A stretch of 64,000 nt of DNA, from assembly GCF_017980685.1 (NCBI RefSeq), contig NZ_JACXXO010000003.1, positions 310,001-374,000 on the forward strand, read 5' to 3'. The position numbers were made by a program, and so were the translations under genes. A model generated the notes under the pieces. That model saw only the letters and a program-made list of their open reading frames with translations. It was not told where the DNA came from and did no database searches. Below are positions 16,481-24,969 of the stretch, one piece after another; the first letter of the stretch is position 1; every line of letters begins with the position of its first letter. This DNA is from Pseudomonas iridis (GTDB lineage: Bacteria > Pseudomonadota > Gammaproteobacteria > Pseudomonadales > Pseudomonadaceae).

Positions 16481-18709
16481 TCAGGATTTGTCGGAGGCGT
16501 ATTCGTAGTTGTAATAGCCGTAGCCGCCGTTGCCGTAGTAACTGGCCGCGCGCTTCTCGACGCCGTTGAACACCGCACCTTTCAACTCGATGCCGTTCTG
16601 CGCGAAGCGGCGAATGGTCAATTCGATTTCCTTGGCCGGGTTCACGCCGAAACGCGTGACGATCAGGCTGATGCCCGCCTCACGGCCAACAATCGCCGCA
16701 TCGGTCACCGCCAGCAGCGGCGGCGTGTCGATGATCACCACGTCGTACAGTTCGCTGAGCTCTGCCAGCAGCTCGCGGAAATTGGCGTGCATCAACAGCT
16801 CGGAAGGATTGGGCGGCACCTGCCCGCGACTGATGAAGTGCAGGTCAGCGCCTTCGATTTTTTTGATCGACTGCTCGAGGCTGCAGCGCTTGACCAGCAG
16901 GTCTGACAGACCATTGGCGATGGGTACGTCGAGGGTCTTGTGCAGATGCCCTTTGCGCATGTCGGCGTCGATCAGCACCACACGCTGACCGCTTTGCGCC
17001 ATGACGGCGGCAAGGTTGGAAGAGACGAACGTCTTGCCGACCTGCGGGCTCGGCCCGGAAATCATGATGCGGTTGTTGGTCGAGTCGAGCCCGGCGAAGT
17101 GCAGGCAGGTACGCAGGCTGCGGATCGACTCGATGGACAGATCCGTCGGGTTGCGCAACGCCAACAGGTACGCCGGTTTGTCCACGCCATCGCGGGCGCG
17201 ACCCTTTTTGCCGTCCTCTTCCTGCTGCAGCGCGCTGTAAGGAATCGACGCGTACACCGGCAAGCCAAGTTGCTCGATGGCCTCCGGCCCTTCCAGGCCA
17301 CGACTGAGGGATTTGCGCAGCAACACCAGGGCGACGCCGACGAAGGCGCCGAGGAAGGTGGCGATAAGCACGATCAGGGCTTTTTTCGGTTTGACCGGGC
17401 TGGTCAGGTCGACATCCGCCGTGTCGATCAAGCGCACGTTGCCGACTGCGCCGGCACGGACGATGTCCAGTTCCTGAGATTTGTTCAGCAATTGCGTGTA
17501 GATCTGCGAGGCCACTTCGACATCGCGGGTCAGGTTCAACAGCTCCTGTTGCGTGGCCGGCAAATCCTGAACCTTGCCTTCAAGCGACTTCTGCTGTTGC
17601 GTCAATTCGCCGATCTGGCTCATCAGTGCGCGATAGGCCGGATGCTGTTTGGTGAACTTGCGATCCATCTCCGCCTGCTGCATTTTCAGCTCGGAAATCC
17701 GTGTATCGAGCGCCACGGTCTGACCGAGTACCGATTGGGTTTCCAGGGAGATATTTACGGTCTTGCCGTGCGTCTGGTAGGCGTTGAGCGCATCACTGGC
17801 CTTGGCCAGATCACGTTTGACCTGCGGTAGCTGGCTCTGCAGGAACGCCAGGCTTTGCGCCGCTTCGGCAGACGTGCGACGCACATTCTGCTCGACGTAC
17901 AGCGCCGCGATCTTGTTGAGGATCTTCACCGCCTCAGGCGCATCGGCGCTGGCCAGCGCGAGGCGGATGATGCCCGACTCTTTGCCCTGCTCGGAAATAT
18001 CCAGCGCATCCTGATAGCTCTGGATGGTCACGATCCGTGGATTGCGCACCACCTGGAACTGCGTGCCAGGATTGGCCGACAGATGAGCAATCAGCCCCGC
18101 CACGTCATCCTGGGCGAAGGCTTCACCGACGACACCGTCTACCAGCACGTTGTCGTTTTCATCGAACAGCTTGAAGTGATGTTGTTCGCCGGCAATCAGC
18201 GTGAGCTTTTTGCCCAGCAGTTCTTTTGGCAGGTCCAGCCGGGCGATCTCGACGCGCTCGCCGCCCCATGCATAGCTGTTCATGCCGAACTTTGGCGGCG
18301 CGACGCTGAACTCGGTTTCGCCGCGATAACGGCGAGCGAGAAAACCGCCAATCAGCGGGAAGGTATTAGGCGTGACATCGATATCCAGACGCAGGTCATC
18401 GACGGTTTTACCGATCACCGCGCGCGACTTGATGATGCCAATTTCGGTCACCGACGGCGATTGCCCACCGAGCATGCTGTTGAGGTCGGAGAAACCGAGC
18501 ATGTCGTTCTTTTTCGGTTCGACCTGCACCAGCGCGTTCGCCTGGTACACAGGCGTGGCCAACACCGCATAGGCAACGCCGGCAGCCATAAAGGCACCGG
18601 TGAGTGCGCCGATCAACCATTTCTGGTCTATCAAACTGCCGAATATGCCGAGTAGATCAATACTGTCTTGATCGTTGTCACGGTTGGCGATTACTGACGG
18701 TAACTGCAT
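16481..18709 (-). CDS. Wzc-like polysaccharide copolymerase / tyrosine autokinase
   Basis: Inner-membrane tyrosine kinase (BY-kinase) of 742 residues that controls chain length and export together with Wza. The order is: N-terminal Wzz domain with a first membrane helix near residue 33; long periplasmic coiled-coil part; GNVR motif (residues about 410) and proline-containing second helix; cytoplasmic kinase with Walker A SGPSPQVGKT, Walker A' VVLIDADMRKG and Walker B VVIIDTPP; and a Tyr-rich tail (YYGNGGYGYYNYEY) that is the autophosphorylation cluster. A GTG at 18730 could add seven residues, but MQLPSV looks more natural. The partner phosphatase gene lies 39 bases upstream. Confidence 0.93.
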   Translation of the reverse strand: MQLPSVIANRDNDQDSIDLLGIFGSLIDQKWLIGALTGAFMAAGVAYAVLATPVYQANALVQVEPKKNDMLGFSDLNSMLGGQSPSVTEIGIIKSRAVIGKTVDDLRLDIDVTPNTFPLIGGFLARRYRGETEFSVAPPKFGMNSYAWGGERVEIARLDLPKELLGKKLTLIAGEQHHFKLFDENDNVLVDGVVGEAFAQDDVAGLIAHLSANPGTQFQVVRNPRIVTIQSYQDALDISEQGKESGIIRLALASADAPEAVKILNKIAALYVEQNVRRTSAEAAQSLAFLQSQLPQVKRDLAKASDALNAYQTHGKTVNISLETQSVLGQTVALDTRISELKMQQAEMDRKFTKQHPAYRALMSQIGELTQQQKSLEGKVQDLPATQQELLNLTRDVEVASQIYTQLLNKSQELDIVRAGAVGNVRLIDTADVDLTSPVKPKKALIVLIATFLGAFVGVALVLLRKSLSRGLEGPEAIEQLGLPVYASIPYSALQQEEDGKKGRARDGVDKPAYLLALRNPTDLSIESIRSLRTCLHFAGLDSTNNRIMISGPSPQVGKTFVSSNLAAVMAQSGQRVVLIDADMRKGHLHKTLDVPIANGLSDLLVKRCSLEQSIKKIEGADLHFISRGQVPPNPSELLMHANFRELLAELSELYDVVIIDTPPLLAVTDAAIVGREAGISLIVTRFGVNPAKEIELTIRRFAQNGIELKGAVFNGVEKRAASYYGNGGYGYYNYEYASDKS

Positions 18710-18748
18710 AAGTCTGTTCTTACCATTCACTGATCTGAAGAATATTGA

Positions 18749-19189
18749 TCAACGTACAAGACGTTGCGCCCATGCGCTGACAGCATCTTCAATCAATGCA
18801 TGGGCATGAATAAAAGCGGCCTTGCCTTGACGGTATGGATCTTGTATCTCTCGTTCGCTCTGCCATTTGCCGAGAAGAAATACTTTGCCCCGCGCATGGG
18901 AGGCAATATTCAATACTTGGTTAACGTGTTGTTTTTCCATGACCAGAATCAGATCTGATTCATTGACGATGTCCGAGGTCAGTTGCCGCGCCCTGAAGCC
19001 TTCGGCGCTATGCCCGTGGTCTTCCAGAACCTGCCGCGCCGAAGCTTCAACGCCTTCTCCGACACGTGCCGCGAGGCCTGCAGAGGTCACCGAGATTGCT
19101 CCGGGGGCCAGCGCGTTACGCAGCAACAGTTCTGCGGTAGGACTTCGGCATATATTGCCAACGCAGACGACAAGGATCTTTTTGAACAA
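18749..19189 (-). CDS. Wzb-like low-molecular-weight protein tyrosine phosphatase
   Basis: A 146-residue LMW-PTP that dephosphorylates the Tyr tail of the Wzc kinase so that polymer export can cycle. The P-loop CVGNICRS (C-X5-R-S) begins at residue 9, and the general acid lies in IQDPYRQGK near residue 116. It is the first gene of the long minus-strand EPS operon and is divergent from the glycoside hydrolase gene across 291 bases. In E. coli the equivalent etp-etk genes follow gfcABCDE directly; here they are about 12 kb away within the locus. Confidence 0.93.
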   Translation of the reverse strand: MFKKILVVCVGNICRSPTAELLLRNALAPGAISVTSAGLAARVGEGVEASARQVLEDHGHSAEGFRARQLTSDIVNESDLILVMEKQHVNQVLNIASHARGKVFLLGKWQSEREIQDPYRQGKAAFIHAHALIEDAVSAWAQRLVR

Positions 19190-19480
19190 GGTTTACTTTC
19201 CTGTGTAATATCAAACTGCCAACATCTAGAGCGAACTTTAATGAACCCACTAGATCTTCCTGCACTCAGAAAATAGATTCACCCTGTTAGTACCGGAACA
19301 CTAAGTACCACAGCGCTTAAAAGCCCCCCAACCAGAATTAGCGGACTAAAAATAACTGTGATTTTCACGCGAATGATTTCCGACAAAAAATAACATTCGC
19401 GCACTTCGCGCGATTGTTAGTTTCAAACAACAGACGTCCAGAGAACTATTCGCCGTTGTCATTCTCATTGGAGAGCAGAC
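19190..19480. promoter_or_regulatory. Divergent control region of the wzb-wzc operon and the glycoside hydrolase gene
   Basis: This 291-base AT-rich gap contains GACTAAAAATAACT (19344-19357) and CCGACA-N4-ATAACATT (19380-19397), both also present upstream of galU. It also contains a 12-base inverted repeat with one mismatch, TAACATTCGCGC and GCGCGATTGTTA, at 19391-19419. The hydrolase ATG is preceded by GGAG at 9 bases. I see no convincing sigma-70 promoter. Confidence 0.5.
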
Positions 19481-20443
19481 ATGAAATCAGCCCATCTCAA
19501 ACGCCTCAGTGCCTCGCTGTTGCTGGCGCTCAGTGCCGCACCTCAAGTTCATGCCAGCGAGCTGTTTCCCAACCTCCCCGCCAAGACCATCGGAATCCAG
19601 GTCAAGATCCAGAACTTCTCCGCCGAGGATGCTGCCCATATCAAAGCCTCAGGCTTCAGTTTTGTGCGCTTCGGCGTATGGAGCGACAGTCTCAGCGCCA
19701 AGGCTTATCAGAAGCAGGTCAGCGATGCCTTTGCAGCCGCGCAATCCGCTGGCCTGCCGGTGTTACTGACCGTGCGCGCGATCAAGCCGTTGACCCCGAC
19801 ACCCGACAACGTTGGTGAACTGACAAAGGCTGGAGAATCGTTCGCCACCGCACTGACAGGCCTGGAGAAAACCTACAGTTCACAACTGGTGGCGATCGAG
19901 ATCTGGAACGAGCCCGACCTTGAAACCTACTGGCCAACGCGCAATTTCGCTACGACGTTCGTGCCGTTCATGAGCGCCGTGTGCAAGTCGTTGCAGGCCA
20001 CAGCGCAAACCACGCCAGTGGTCGGCTTCGGTTTTGCCCGGGCACCGACCGCAGGCTCTGCGTCAACGGTGGCGCTTAACAGGATCGTCAGTGAGTACCC
20101 GAAATGCCTCGACGCGATTTCCTATCACCCGTACGGCATGTCGGCCACGCAAATCAGCACTGCACAGTCGTTTATCCAGCAAAACTTTCATCTGCCCGGG
20201 GTCATCAGTGAATGGGGCGTATCGGCGCTCAGCTCCAATGGCGGCATCGACGGGCAGGCCAGCAAAGTCAGCGCGTTTATCGCCGATGTGAAAAAGCTAA
20301 ACATTGCGCTGACATCGATCTACGAATGGCGCAACAGCGCATCGGGCAGTAACGAACGCGAGAAGAACTTCGGCCTGCTGACCACAGACGGGCAACCGAA
20401 ACCGGCGAAAATGGCCGCCGCCACTCAGCTGAACATGCAGTAG
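19481..20443 (+). CDS. Secreted glycoside hydrolase, PslG-like (GH39-like clan A fold)
   Basis: A 320-residue secreted hydrolase with a signal peptide ending near VHAS (residue 26). The fold pattern is a TIM barrel of clan GH-A: IWNEPD gives the acid/base Glu144, and VISEWGVS gives the nucleophile Glu244. YHPYG near residue 215 is a further active-site strand. PslG of P. aeruginosa, an endo-glycosidase in the Psl locus, has a similar arrangement. A hydrolase coded in an EPS locus usually trims misplaced periplasmic polymer or releases chains. It is transcribed away from the wzb-wzc operon and shares its control region. Confidence 0.82.
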   Translation: MKSAHLKRLSASLLLALSAAPQVHASELFPNLPAKTIGIQVKIQNFSAEDAAHIKASGFSFVRFGVWSDSLSAKAYQKQVSDAFAAAQSAGLPVLLTVRAIKPLTPTPDNVGELTKAGESFATALTGLEKTYSSQLVAIEIWNEPDLETYWPTRNFATTFVPFMSAVCKSLQATAQTTPVVGFGFARAPTAGSASTVALNRIVSEYPKCLDAISYHPYGMSATQISTAQSFIQQNFHLPGVISEWGVSALSSNGGIDGQASKVSAFIADVKKLNIALTSIYEWRNSASGSNEREKNFGLLTTDGQPKPAKMAAATQLNMQ

Positions 20444-20645
20444 ACACTGTGCGACTGATCTGTACGCATGTCAGTTGCTTTGAACCTGTCAGGGGTTTTG
20501 ACGTCGTATTCATCGATACCGCGCCCCGCCTTTCAAACAATCGTTTTCAGGTTGTTGCCTCAGGGGCCATCGATCCACGCACGCGCCCTTGAGTGGCTGT
20601 CAGCGCTCGGGTAATGTCGTCAGACCCACAGGACAGAGCACACCC

Positions 20646-21572
20646 ATGACTTCCAAGCTGGAACAACTCAAACAATTCACCACCGTTGTGGCCGACACCG
20701 GCGACCTCGAAGCGATCACCCGGGTCAAACCGGTCGACGCCACCACCAACCCTTCCCTGCTGCTCAAAGCTTCGGCCATTCCCGGTTACGCCGAACTGCT
20801 GAATGCTTGCGTCAGCGACTGCAAGGGCGATGTTGGCCTGGCCAGCGACCGTTTCGGCGTTGCGGTGGGTCAGGAAATCCTCAAAGTAATCCCGGGCCGT
20901 ATCTCCACCGAAGTGGACGCGCGCCTGTCGTTCGACAAGGACGCCGTGCTGAAACGCGCGCATCGCCTGATCGAGCTTTACGACAAGGCCGGCATTGGCC
21001 GTGACCGCGTTCTGATCAAGATTGCTTCGACCTGGGAAGGCATCCGTGCCGCCGAAGTACTGGAGAAGGAAGGCATTCAGACCAACCTGACCTTGCTGTT
21101 CTCCTTCGCCCAAGCGGCAGCTTGCGCCGATGCCGGTGTGTTCCTGATCTCGCCGTTCGTAGGCCGGATCTACGACTGGTACAAGAAGGCCAACGGCAAC
21201 GACTACACCGGCGCCGACGATCCGGGTGTGCAGTCCGTAACGCGCATCTACAACTACTACAAGGCCAATGACTACAAGACCGTGGTCATGGGTGCGAGCT
21301 TCCGCAACCTCAACCAGATCGAGCAACTGGCTGGCTGCGACCGCCTGACCATCAGCCCGGACCTGATCGACAAACTGGCTGCCGACACTGGCAAGCTGGA
21401 GCGCAAACTGGCGCCAGGGCACGCGGGTGAAGCGCGCCAGAGCCTCAATGAAGCGCAGTTCCGCTGGTTATCCAACGAAGACGCGATGGCCACCGAGAAA
21501 CTGGCTGAAGGCATTCGTCAGTTCGCCCGTGACCAGGAAAAACTCGAGGCGTTGCTGCAAGCCAAGCTGTAA
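20646..21572 (+). CDS. tal: Transaldolase
   Basis: Type 1 transaldolase of 308 residues, the standard TalB length. It moves a dihydroxyacetone unit between sugar phosphates in the pentose phosphate pathway. Schiff-base Lys125 lies in [12 protein letters not shown], and [13 protein letters not shown] near residue 30 is the N-terminal signature. The ATG at 20646 gives the usual [15 protein letters not shown] start. A strong terminator follows. From memory, this gene also sits beside the rssC-rssB pair in P. aeruginosa, so it marks the return to core genome after the EPS locus. Confidence 0.97.
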   Translation: MTSKLEQLKQFTTVVADTGDLEAITRVKPVDATTNPSLLLKASAIPGYAELLNACVSDCKGDVGLASDRFGVAVGQEILKVIPGRISTEVDARLSFDKDAVLKRAHRLIELYDKAGIGRDRVLIKIASTWEGIRAAEVLEKEGIQTNLTLLFSFAQAAACADAGVFLISPFVGRIYDWYKKANGNDYTGADDPGVQSVTRIYNYYKANDYKTVVMGASFRNLNQIEQLAGCDRLTISPDLIDKLAADTGKLERKLAPGHAGEARQSLNEAQFRWLSNEDAMATEKLAEGIRQFARDQEKLEALLQAKL

Positions 21573-21590
21573 TCTGGTTCGGCAAATGCA

Positions 21591-21625
21591 AAAAGGGCGA
21601 ACCCTGGTGGGTTCGCCCTTTTTTA
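21591..21625 (+). terminator. Intrinsic terminator after tal
   Basis: GGGCGAACCC-TGGT-GGGTTCGCCC with an A-run before and TTTTTTATT after. It could work in both directions. Confidence 0.95.
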
Positions 21626-21662
21626 TTGGCTAGATACTTGGAAATGTAGCGTCTGAGCTGAC

Positions 21663-21758
21663 GCCTTCGCGAGCAAGCTCGCGCCCACAGGATATGCGGG
21701 TGTATGGAAATGCTGTGGTCACCACGTAACCCTGTGGGAGCGAGCCTGCTCGCGAAGA
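21663..21758. repeat. REPIN, type C (TTCGCGAGCAAGCTCGC family)
   Basis: GCCTTCGCGAGCAAGCTCGC on the left is mirrored by a GCGAGCCTGCTCGCGAAG arm on the right, with about 45 bases between them. It lies between the convergent tal and rssC genes. Confidence 0.88.
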
Positions 21759-21788
21759 GGCCAGCCCGGCAAACATCACTTCAGGTAA

Positions 21789-22271
21789 TCAGTGCCGTTC
21801 GAGCGCATTCACCAGATCGTGAAACGCTTCACGATTGGAGTCATTCAGGCCCATGAGGATCTTGTGCGCTTCCAGCACCTTGATCCGCACCACTTCTTCC
21901 GACTGATCCTGATCCGGCAGGTCATCGAGGCACTCCGGGCACGGCACGGGGTGGTTGACGATGTTGAACACCTGCTCGAAGCCCATCGATTGCAGCAGAC
22001 GGGTGATGTCATCGTGGGTGGTGACCACGGTCGGCAGCAAACCAACCTTCTGCCGCGACAGGATCGACAGTTTGGCCAACAGGCCCAATGTCGTGCTGTC
22101 GATGCTGCGGGTTTCGGTCAAATCAATCACGATCGCGTTGAAATTCAGCGCGGTGAAGATTTTCTCAATAGTCGCATCCAACGCCGAACACAGGGTCAGG
22201 CGAACTTCACCAACGAACTTCAGGACGAAGGTGCCATCCTGCTCGGCGAACTGGATTCTACCGGTACTCAT
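21789..22271 (-). CDS. rssC: Anti-sigma factor antagonist RssC (STAS domain)
   Basis: A 160-residue protein with an N-terminal STAS domain. The phosphorylation-site motif SIDSTTLG puts the regulated serine at Ser59, as in SpoIIAA-type antagonists. A C-terminal tail of about 50 acidic and Cys-containing residues follows. Phosphorylation state normally decides whether such a protein captures its anti-sigma partner. Its ATG overlaps the rssB stop (TAATG), so the two are translated in coupled fashion, and RssB carries a PP2C phosphatase domain suited to dephosphorylate Ser59. The name follows recalled Pseudomonas usage. Confidence 0.85.
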   Translation of the reverse strand: MSTGRIQFAEQDGTFVLKFVGEVRLTLCSALDATIEKIFTALNFNAIVIDLTETRSIDSTTLGLLAKLSILSRQKVGLLPTVVTTHDDITRLLQSMGFEQVFNIVNHPVPCPECLDDLPDQDQSEEVVRIKVLEAHKILMGLNDSNREAFHDLVNALERH

Positions 22272-23452
22272 TAAAGATTCCTGCTCAACACCAACAGGGC
22301 GATATCATCCGGCATCTCCCCCAGCGTGGCCAATCCAAAAACTTGCCGCAGACCATCCAGGCTGCCGCCCGCCGACTTCACCCGTTGAGGCAAAGCGGCT
22401 TCTTTTTCTTTGAGCGTAGGTTCTGGCAATAGATCCAGAATGCCGTCGGACATCAGCGTCAGGCTGAACGTCGGCGGCAGCTCAAGCACGTGATCTTCGT
22501 AGGTGGCTTCATTGAAGAGGCCCACCGGCAGACCGCGCCCTTCGAGATATCGAACACTTTCAGGCGTGTACAACACAGGCAACGGCAGATGGCCGCCGAT
22601 GCTATAGGTCAACAAACCGGTCTCCTCGTCGATGACTCCACCGACCATTGTGACGTGTTTACCCAGCTTACAACTGATCAGCCCCCGGTTGATATGACCA
22701 AGGACTTGCGAAGGCTTGAATTCAGGCAAAGTGCCGTTGCGCTTGGATTCGAACAGCAAGCGCGTGGTCATGAACTTCAGCAGCACGGTGACGAAGGCTG
22801 AAGAGGCGCCATGACCCGATACGTCCGCCAGATAAAACGCTACCCGGCGCTCGTCGACACGGAAATAGTCGACAAAATCACCCGACAGGTACAACGACGG
22901 GATGATCTGGTGGGCAAACTTGAACTCGTCGATGCTCCACGGGCTTTCCGGTAGCATGTTCATCTGCACCTGGCGACCGGCGTTCTGGTCTTCCTGGAGC
23001 AGGTTCAGGCTGGCTTCGAGCTCGCGGTTGGCCTTTTCGAGCTTCTCGCGGTAGCGCTGGTTTTCCAGCAGCAGGCGCGCACGATCCAGGGCTCGGCGCA
23101 CAGAGTGCTCGAGCACAGCCAGATCTTCGAGAGGCTTGATCAGGTAATCCGCCGCGCCCAGGCGCAGCGCCTCGACCGCGTCGTTCATCACGCCGGCACC
23201 CGAAACCACGATCACCGGCGTTTGCGGTGACAGCTCGGTGACCTGACGGATGAGTTCGAGACCGCCCATCTGCGGCATGCGCAGATCGCAGATGACCAAG
23301 TCGGGCTTGTCTTGCTCGAATACCTGAAGACCCTGTTGGCCGTTGCTGGCCTGCAGGACGCTGAAACCACTGTCTTCCAAATAGGCCGCGAGGCTCGCGC
23401 GCACTACTTCGTCATCATCGATTATCAGCAGCGTGGCACTGGTTTTTGGCAT
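22271..23452 (-). CDS. rssB: Response regulator with PP2C-type phosphatase domain (RssB)
   Basis: A 393-residue fusion of an N-terminal receiver (phospho-acceptor Asp56 in LVICDLRMPQMGG), a coiled-coil linker (about 140-185) and a C-terminal SpoIIE/PP2C phosphatase domain. Metal-binding acidic motifs GDFVDYF and ADVSGHG are in place. This output controls a STAS-domain antagonist, encoded next. The ATG at 23452 gives the receiver a normal N-terminus; the open frame further upstream lacks receiver character. It differs from E. coli RssB, whose C-terminal PP2C-like domain is inactive. No histidine kinase gene is nearby. Confidence 0.88.
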   Translation of the reverse strand: MPKTSATLLIIDDDEVVRASLAAYLEDSGFSVLQASNGQQGLQVFEQDKPDLVICDLRMPQMGGLELIRQVTELSPQTPVIVVSGAGVMNDAVEALRLGAADYLIKPLEDLAVLEHSVRRALDRARLLLENQRYREKLEKANRELEASLNLLQEDQNAGRQVQMNMLPESPWSIDEFKFAHQIIPSLYLSGDFVDYFRVDERRVAFYLADVSGHGASSAFVTVLLKFMTTRLLFESKRNGTLPEFKPSQVLGHINRGLISCKLGKHVTMVGGVIDEETGLLTYSIGGHLPLPVLYTPESVRYLEGRGLPVGLFNEATYEDHVLELPPTFSLTLMSDGILDLLPEPTLKEKEAALPQRVKSAGGSLDGLRQVFGLATLGEMPDDIALLVLSRNL

Positions 23453-23727
23453 GTGGGCAAACGGCGCCAGAATTAGGTTGGCGTAGTTGGCGGGGCAACG
23501 GCCCCTGCGCAGACTACTGGATTCGCTTTCTAGCCTCTCTGCTGCACCGCCTTCGCGCGTTAGCTGCGTACACGGTTGCACCAGAGGTGCCCTTCTAAGG
23601 CGCAGACGGTACTCCCATCCGCTGGGCGTTTCAAGCATGCGCCGATGGTCGCTTGACGACTTTACTTGTCAAATCACCGAGAGTTATGAGAACTGCTCAA
23701 ACCGTAACCCAATGGAAGGTCAGAACC

Positions 23728-24027
23728 ATGAGTCAAACCGGTCGGGACTACAGCGAAAAGCGCGATTTCATCCGCATGCGTGTCGATGCCGATGTCGTAT
23801 TGATTCATGAAGGGGATCAGGTCTCGGCCGTGTGCATCGACCTCTCCAGCAGCGGCATGCAGGTTGAAGCACCGCGCAGCTTCAAGGTGGGTGATCGTTT
23901 GTACGTGAGCATTGACTCCGAGCATTCGGCACTCAGCGGCCTGGAAGCCGAAACCGAAGTGGTTTGGGTCAAGGATCAGGAGGGCAACAGCCAAAAGCTT
24001 GGCCTGAGCATCCTGAAGATGAAATAA
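23728..24027 (+). CDS. PilZ domain protein, small
   Basis: A 99-residue single-domain PilZ protein, expected to bind c-di-GMP. The RxxxR motif is KRDFIRMR near residue 12, and the D/NxSxxG motif is DLSSSGMQ near residue 47, so both binding motifs are intact. A ribosome binding site (GGAAGG) lies 8 bases before the ATG at 23728. The gene is divergent from rssB across 275 bases and is followed by a bidirectional terminator. Confidence 0.88.
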   Translation: MSQTGRDYSEKRDFIRMRVDADVVLIHEGDQVSAVCIDLSSSGMQVEAPRSFKVGDRLYVSIDSEHSALSGLEAETEVVWVKDQEGNSQKLGLSILKMK

Positions 24028-24035
24028 GCGCACAC

Positions 24036-24069
24036 AAAAAAGGCGACCCGAGGGGTCGCCTTCTTTTTT
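24036..24069. terminator. Bidirectional terminator between the pilZ gene and mlaA
   Basis: GGCGACCC-GAG-GGGTCGCC flanked by A-run and TTCTTTTTT. It separates convergent genes. Confidence 0.93.
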
Positions 24070-24081
24070 CACCGGTCGAGA

Positions 24082-24771
24082 TCAAAAATCGTCTTCGACC
24101 TGGCCGTCCTTCACCTTGAACTCGCGGTTTTGCAAGTAGGCGTTACGAATGAAGGTGTACTTGTCGCCACTGATCAGCTTCTCGCTGGACAGCAGGCTGG
24201 CGCGGGTGTCGACAATGTTCAGGCCGAATATCGAGTTACGCACGGGCACATCGTTGATGTAGCGGTACATGCCGGTGAAGCCGTCGACATACTTGGACGG
24301 TGCGTCACGCAGGGTGCTCGGGCCCATCAGCGGCAGCATCACGTACGGGCCACTGCTCACGCCCCAGTAACCGAGGGTCTGACCGAAGTCTTCGTCGCTG
24401 CGGGTCAGGCCCATGTGGGTGCCGACGTCGAAGAAGCCGAGCAGGCCGAATGTGGTGTTGAAGATCAGGCGTGCGGTGTCGACGCCAGCCGCAGCGGGTT
24501 TGGCCTGCAGAATGTTGTTCGCCAGGTTGGTGACATCACCGACGTTGCGGAACATGTTGTGGATGCCGTCTTCGACAAATTGCGGGGTCACGAACTCATA
24601 GCCCTGCGCCAAAGGCTTCAGCGCGTAGGTGTCGACGAAGTCGTTGAACTGGAAGATCGGACGGTTGACGCTTTCCCAAGGGTCTTCTTCCGTTGCCGCT
24701 TGAGTGGCGAACGGCGCCAGCACCAGGCCGGCATATACACAAAGCTGAGCGAGCGAAGGGCTCAAGCGCAT
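24082..24771 (-). CDS. mlaA: MlaA (VacJ) family outer-membrane lipid asymmetry protein
   Basis: A 229-residue MlaA/VacJ homologue, which removes phospholipids from the outer leaflet of the outer membrane and passes them to the periplasmic MlaC shuttle. Family motifs are DPWESVNRPIFQFND near residue 30, NNILQAKP near 85, and GVSSGPYVMLPLMGPS near 140. E. coli MlaA is a lipoprotein, but here the signal peptide (LVLAPFATQA-ATEE) has no lipobox Cys at its end and looks like a signal peptidase I substrate. From memory, it lies next to the pilZ gene in P. aeruginosa as well. Confidence 0.9.
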   Translation of the reverse strand: MRLSPSLAQLCVYAGLVLAPFATQAATEEDPWESVNRPIFQFNDFVDTYALKPLAQGYEFVTPQFVEDGIHNMFRNVGDVTNLANNILQAKPAAAGVDTARLIFNTTFGLLGFFDVGTHMGLTRSDEDFGQTLGYWGVSSGPYVMLPLMGPSTLRDAPSKYVDGFTGMYRYINDVPVRNSIFGLNIVDTRASLLSSEKLISGDKYTFIRNAYLQNREFKVKDGQVEDDF

Positions 24772-24911
24772 AGAGAAACTCCTTGGATTTGTACTGGCAC
24801 AGGCATCTCGACCTGGGCGGTAAGGCCGCTAGTATAAGCGCAAAAGTCCTTTTGAGCAGTCCGGGAATGCAGTGACTTGCAGGACGTTTCTCGAGCCCTT
24901 CATTCACACCG

Positions 24912-24945
24912 CCGTCATGCAACTGTCATCGACACGTTCTAGCCT
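24912..24945 (+). promoter_or_regulatory. Pho box and -10 element upstream of the phosphonatase-like gene
   Basis: CCGTCAT-GCAA-CTGTCAT at 24912-24929 matches the PhoB consensus CTGTCAT-N4-CTGTCAT with one mismatch. A possible -10 (TAGCCT, 24940-24945) follows at the typical 10-base distance, 25 bases before the ATG at 24970. Confidence 0.75.
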
Positions 24946-24969
24946 CATGGATATTTCAGGGACGTTGCC

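Noticed and set aside
19233..19259. GAACTT-N16-TCTTC, similar to an AlgU promoter
   Set aside because: Only three of five -10 bases match TCTGA, and it lies more than 220 bases before the hydrolase gene; too weak to call.
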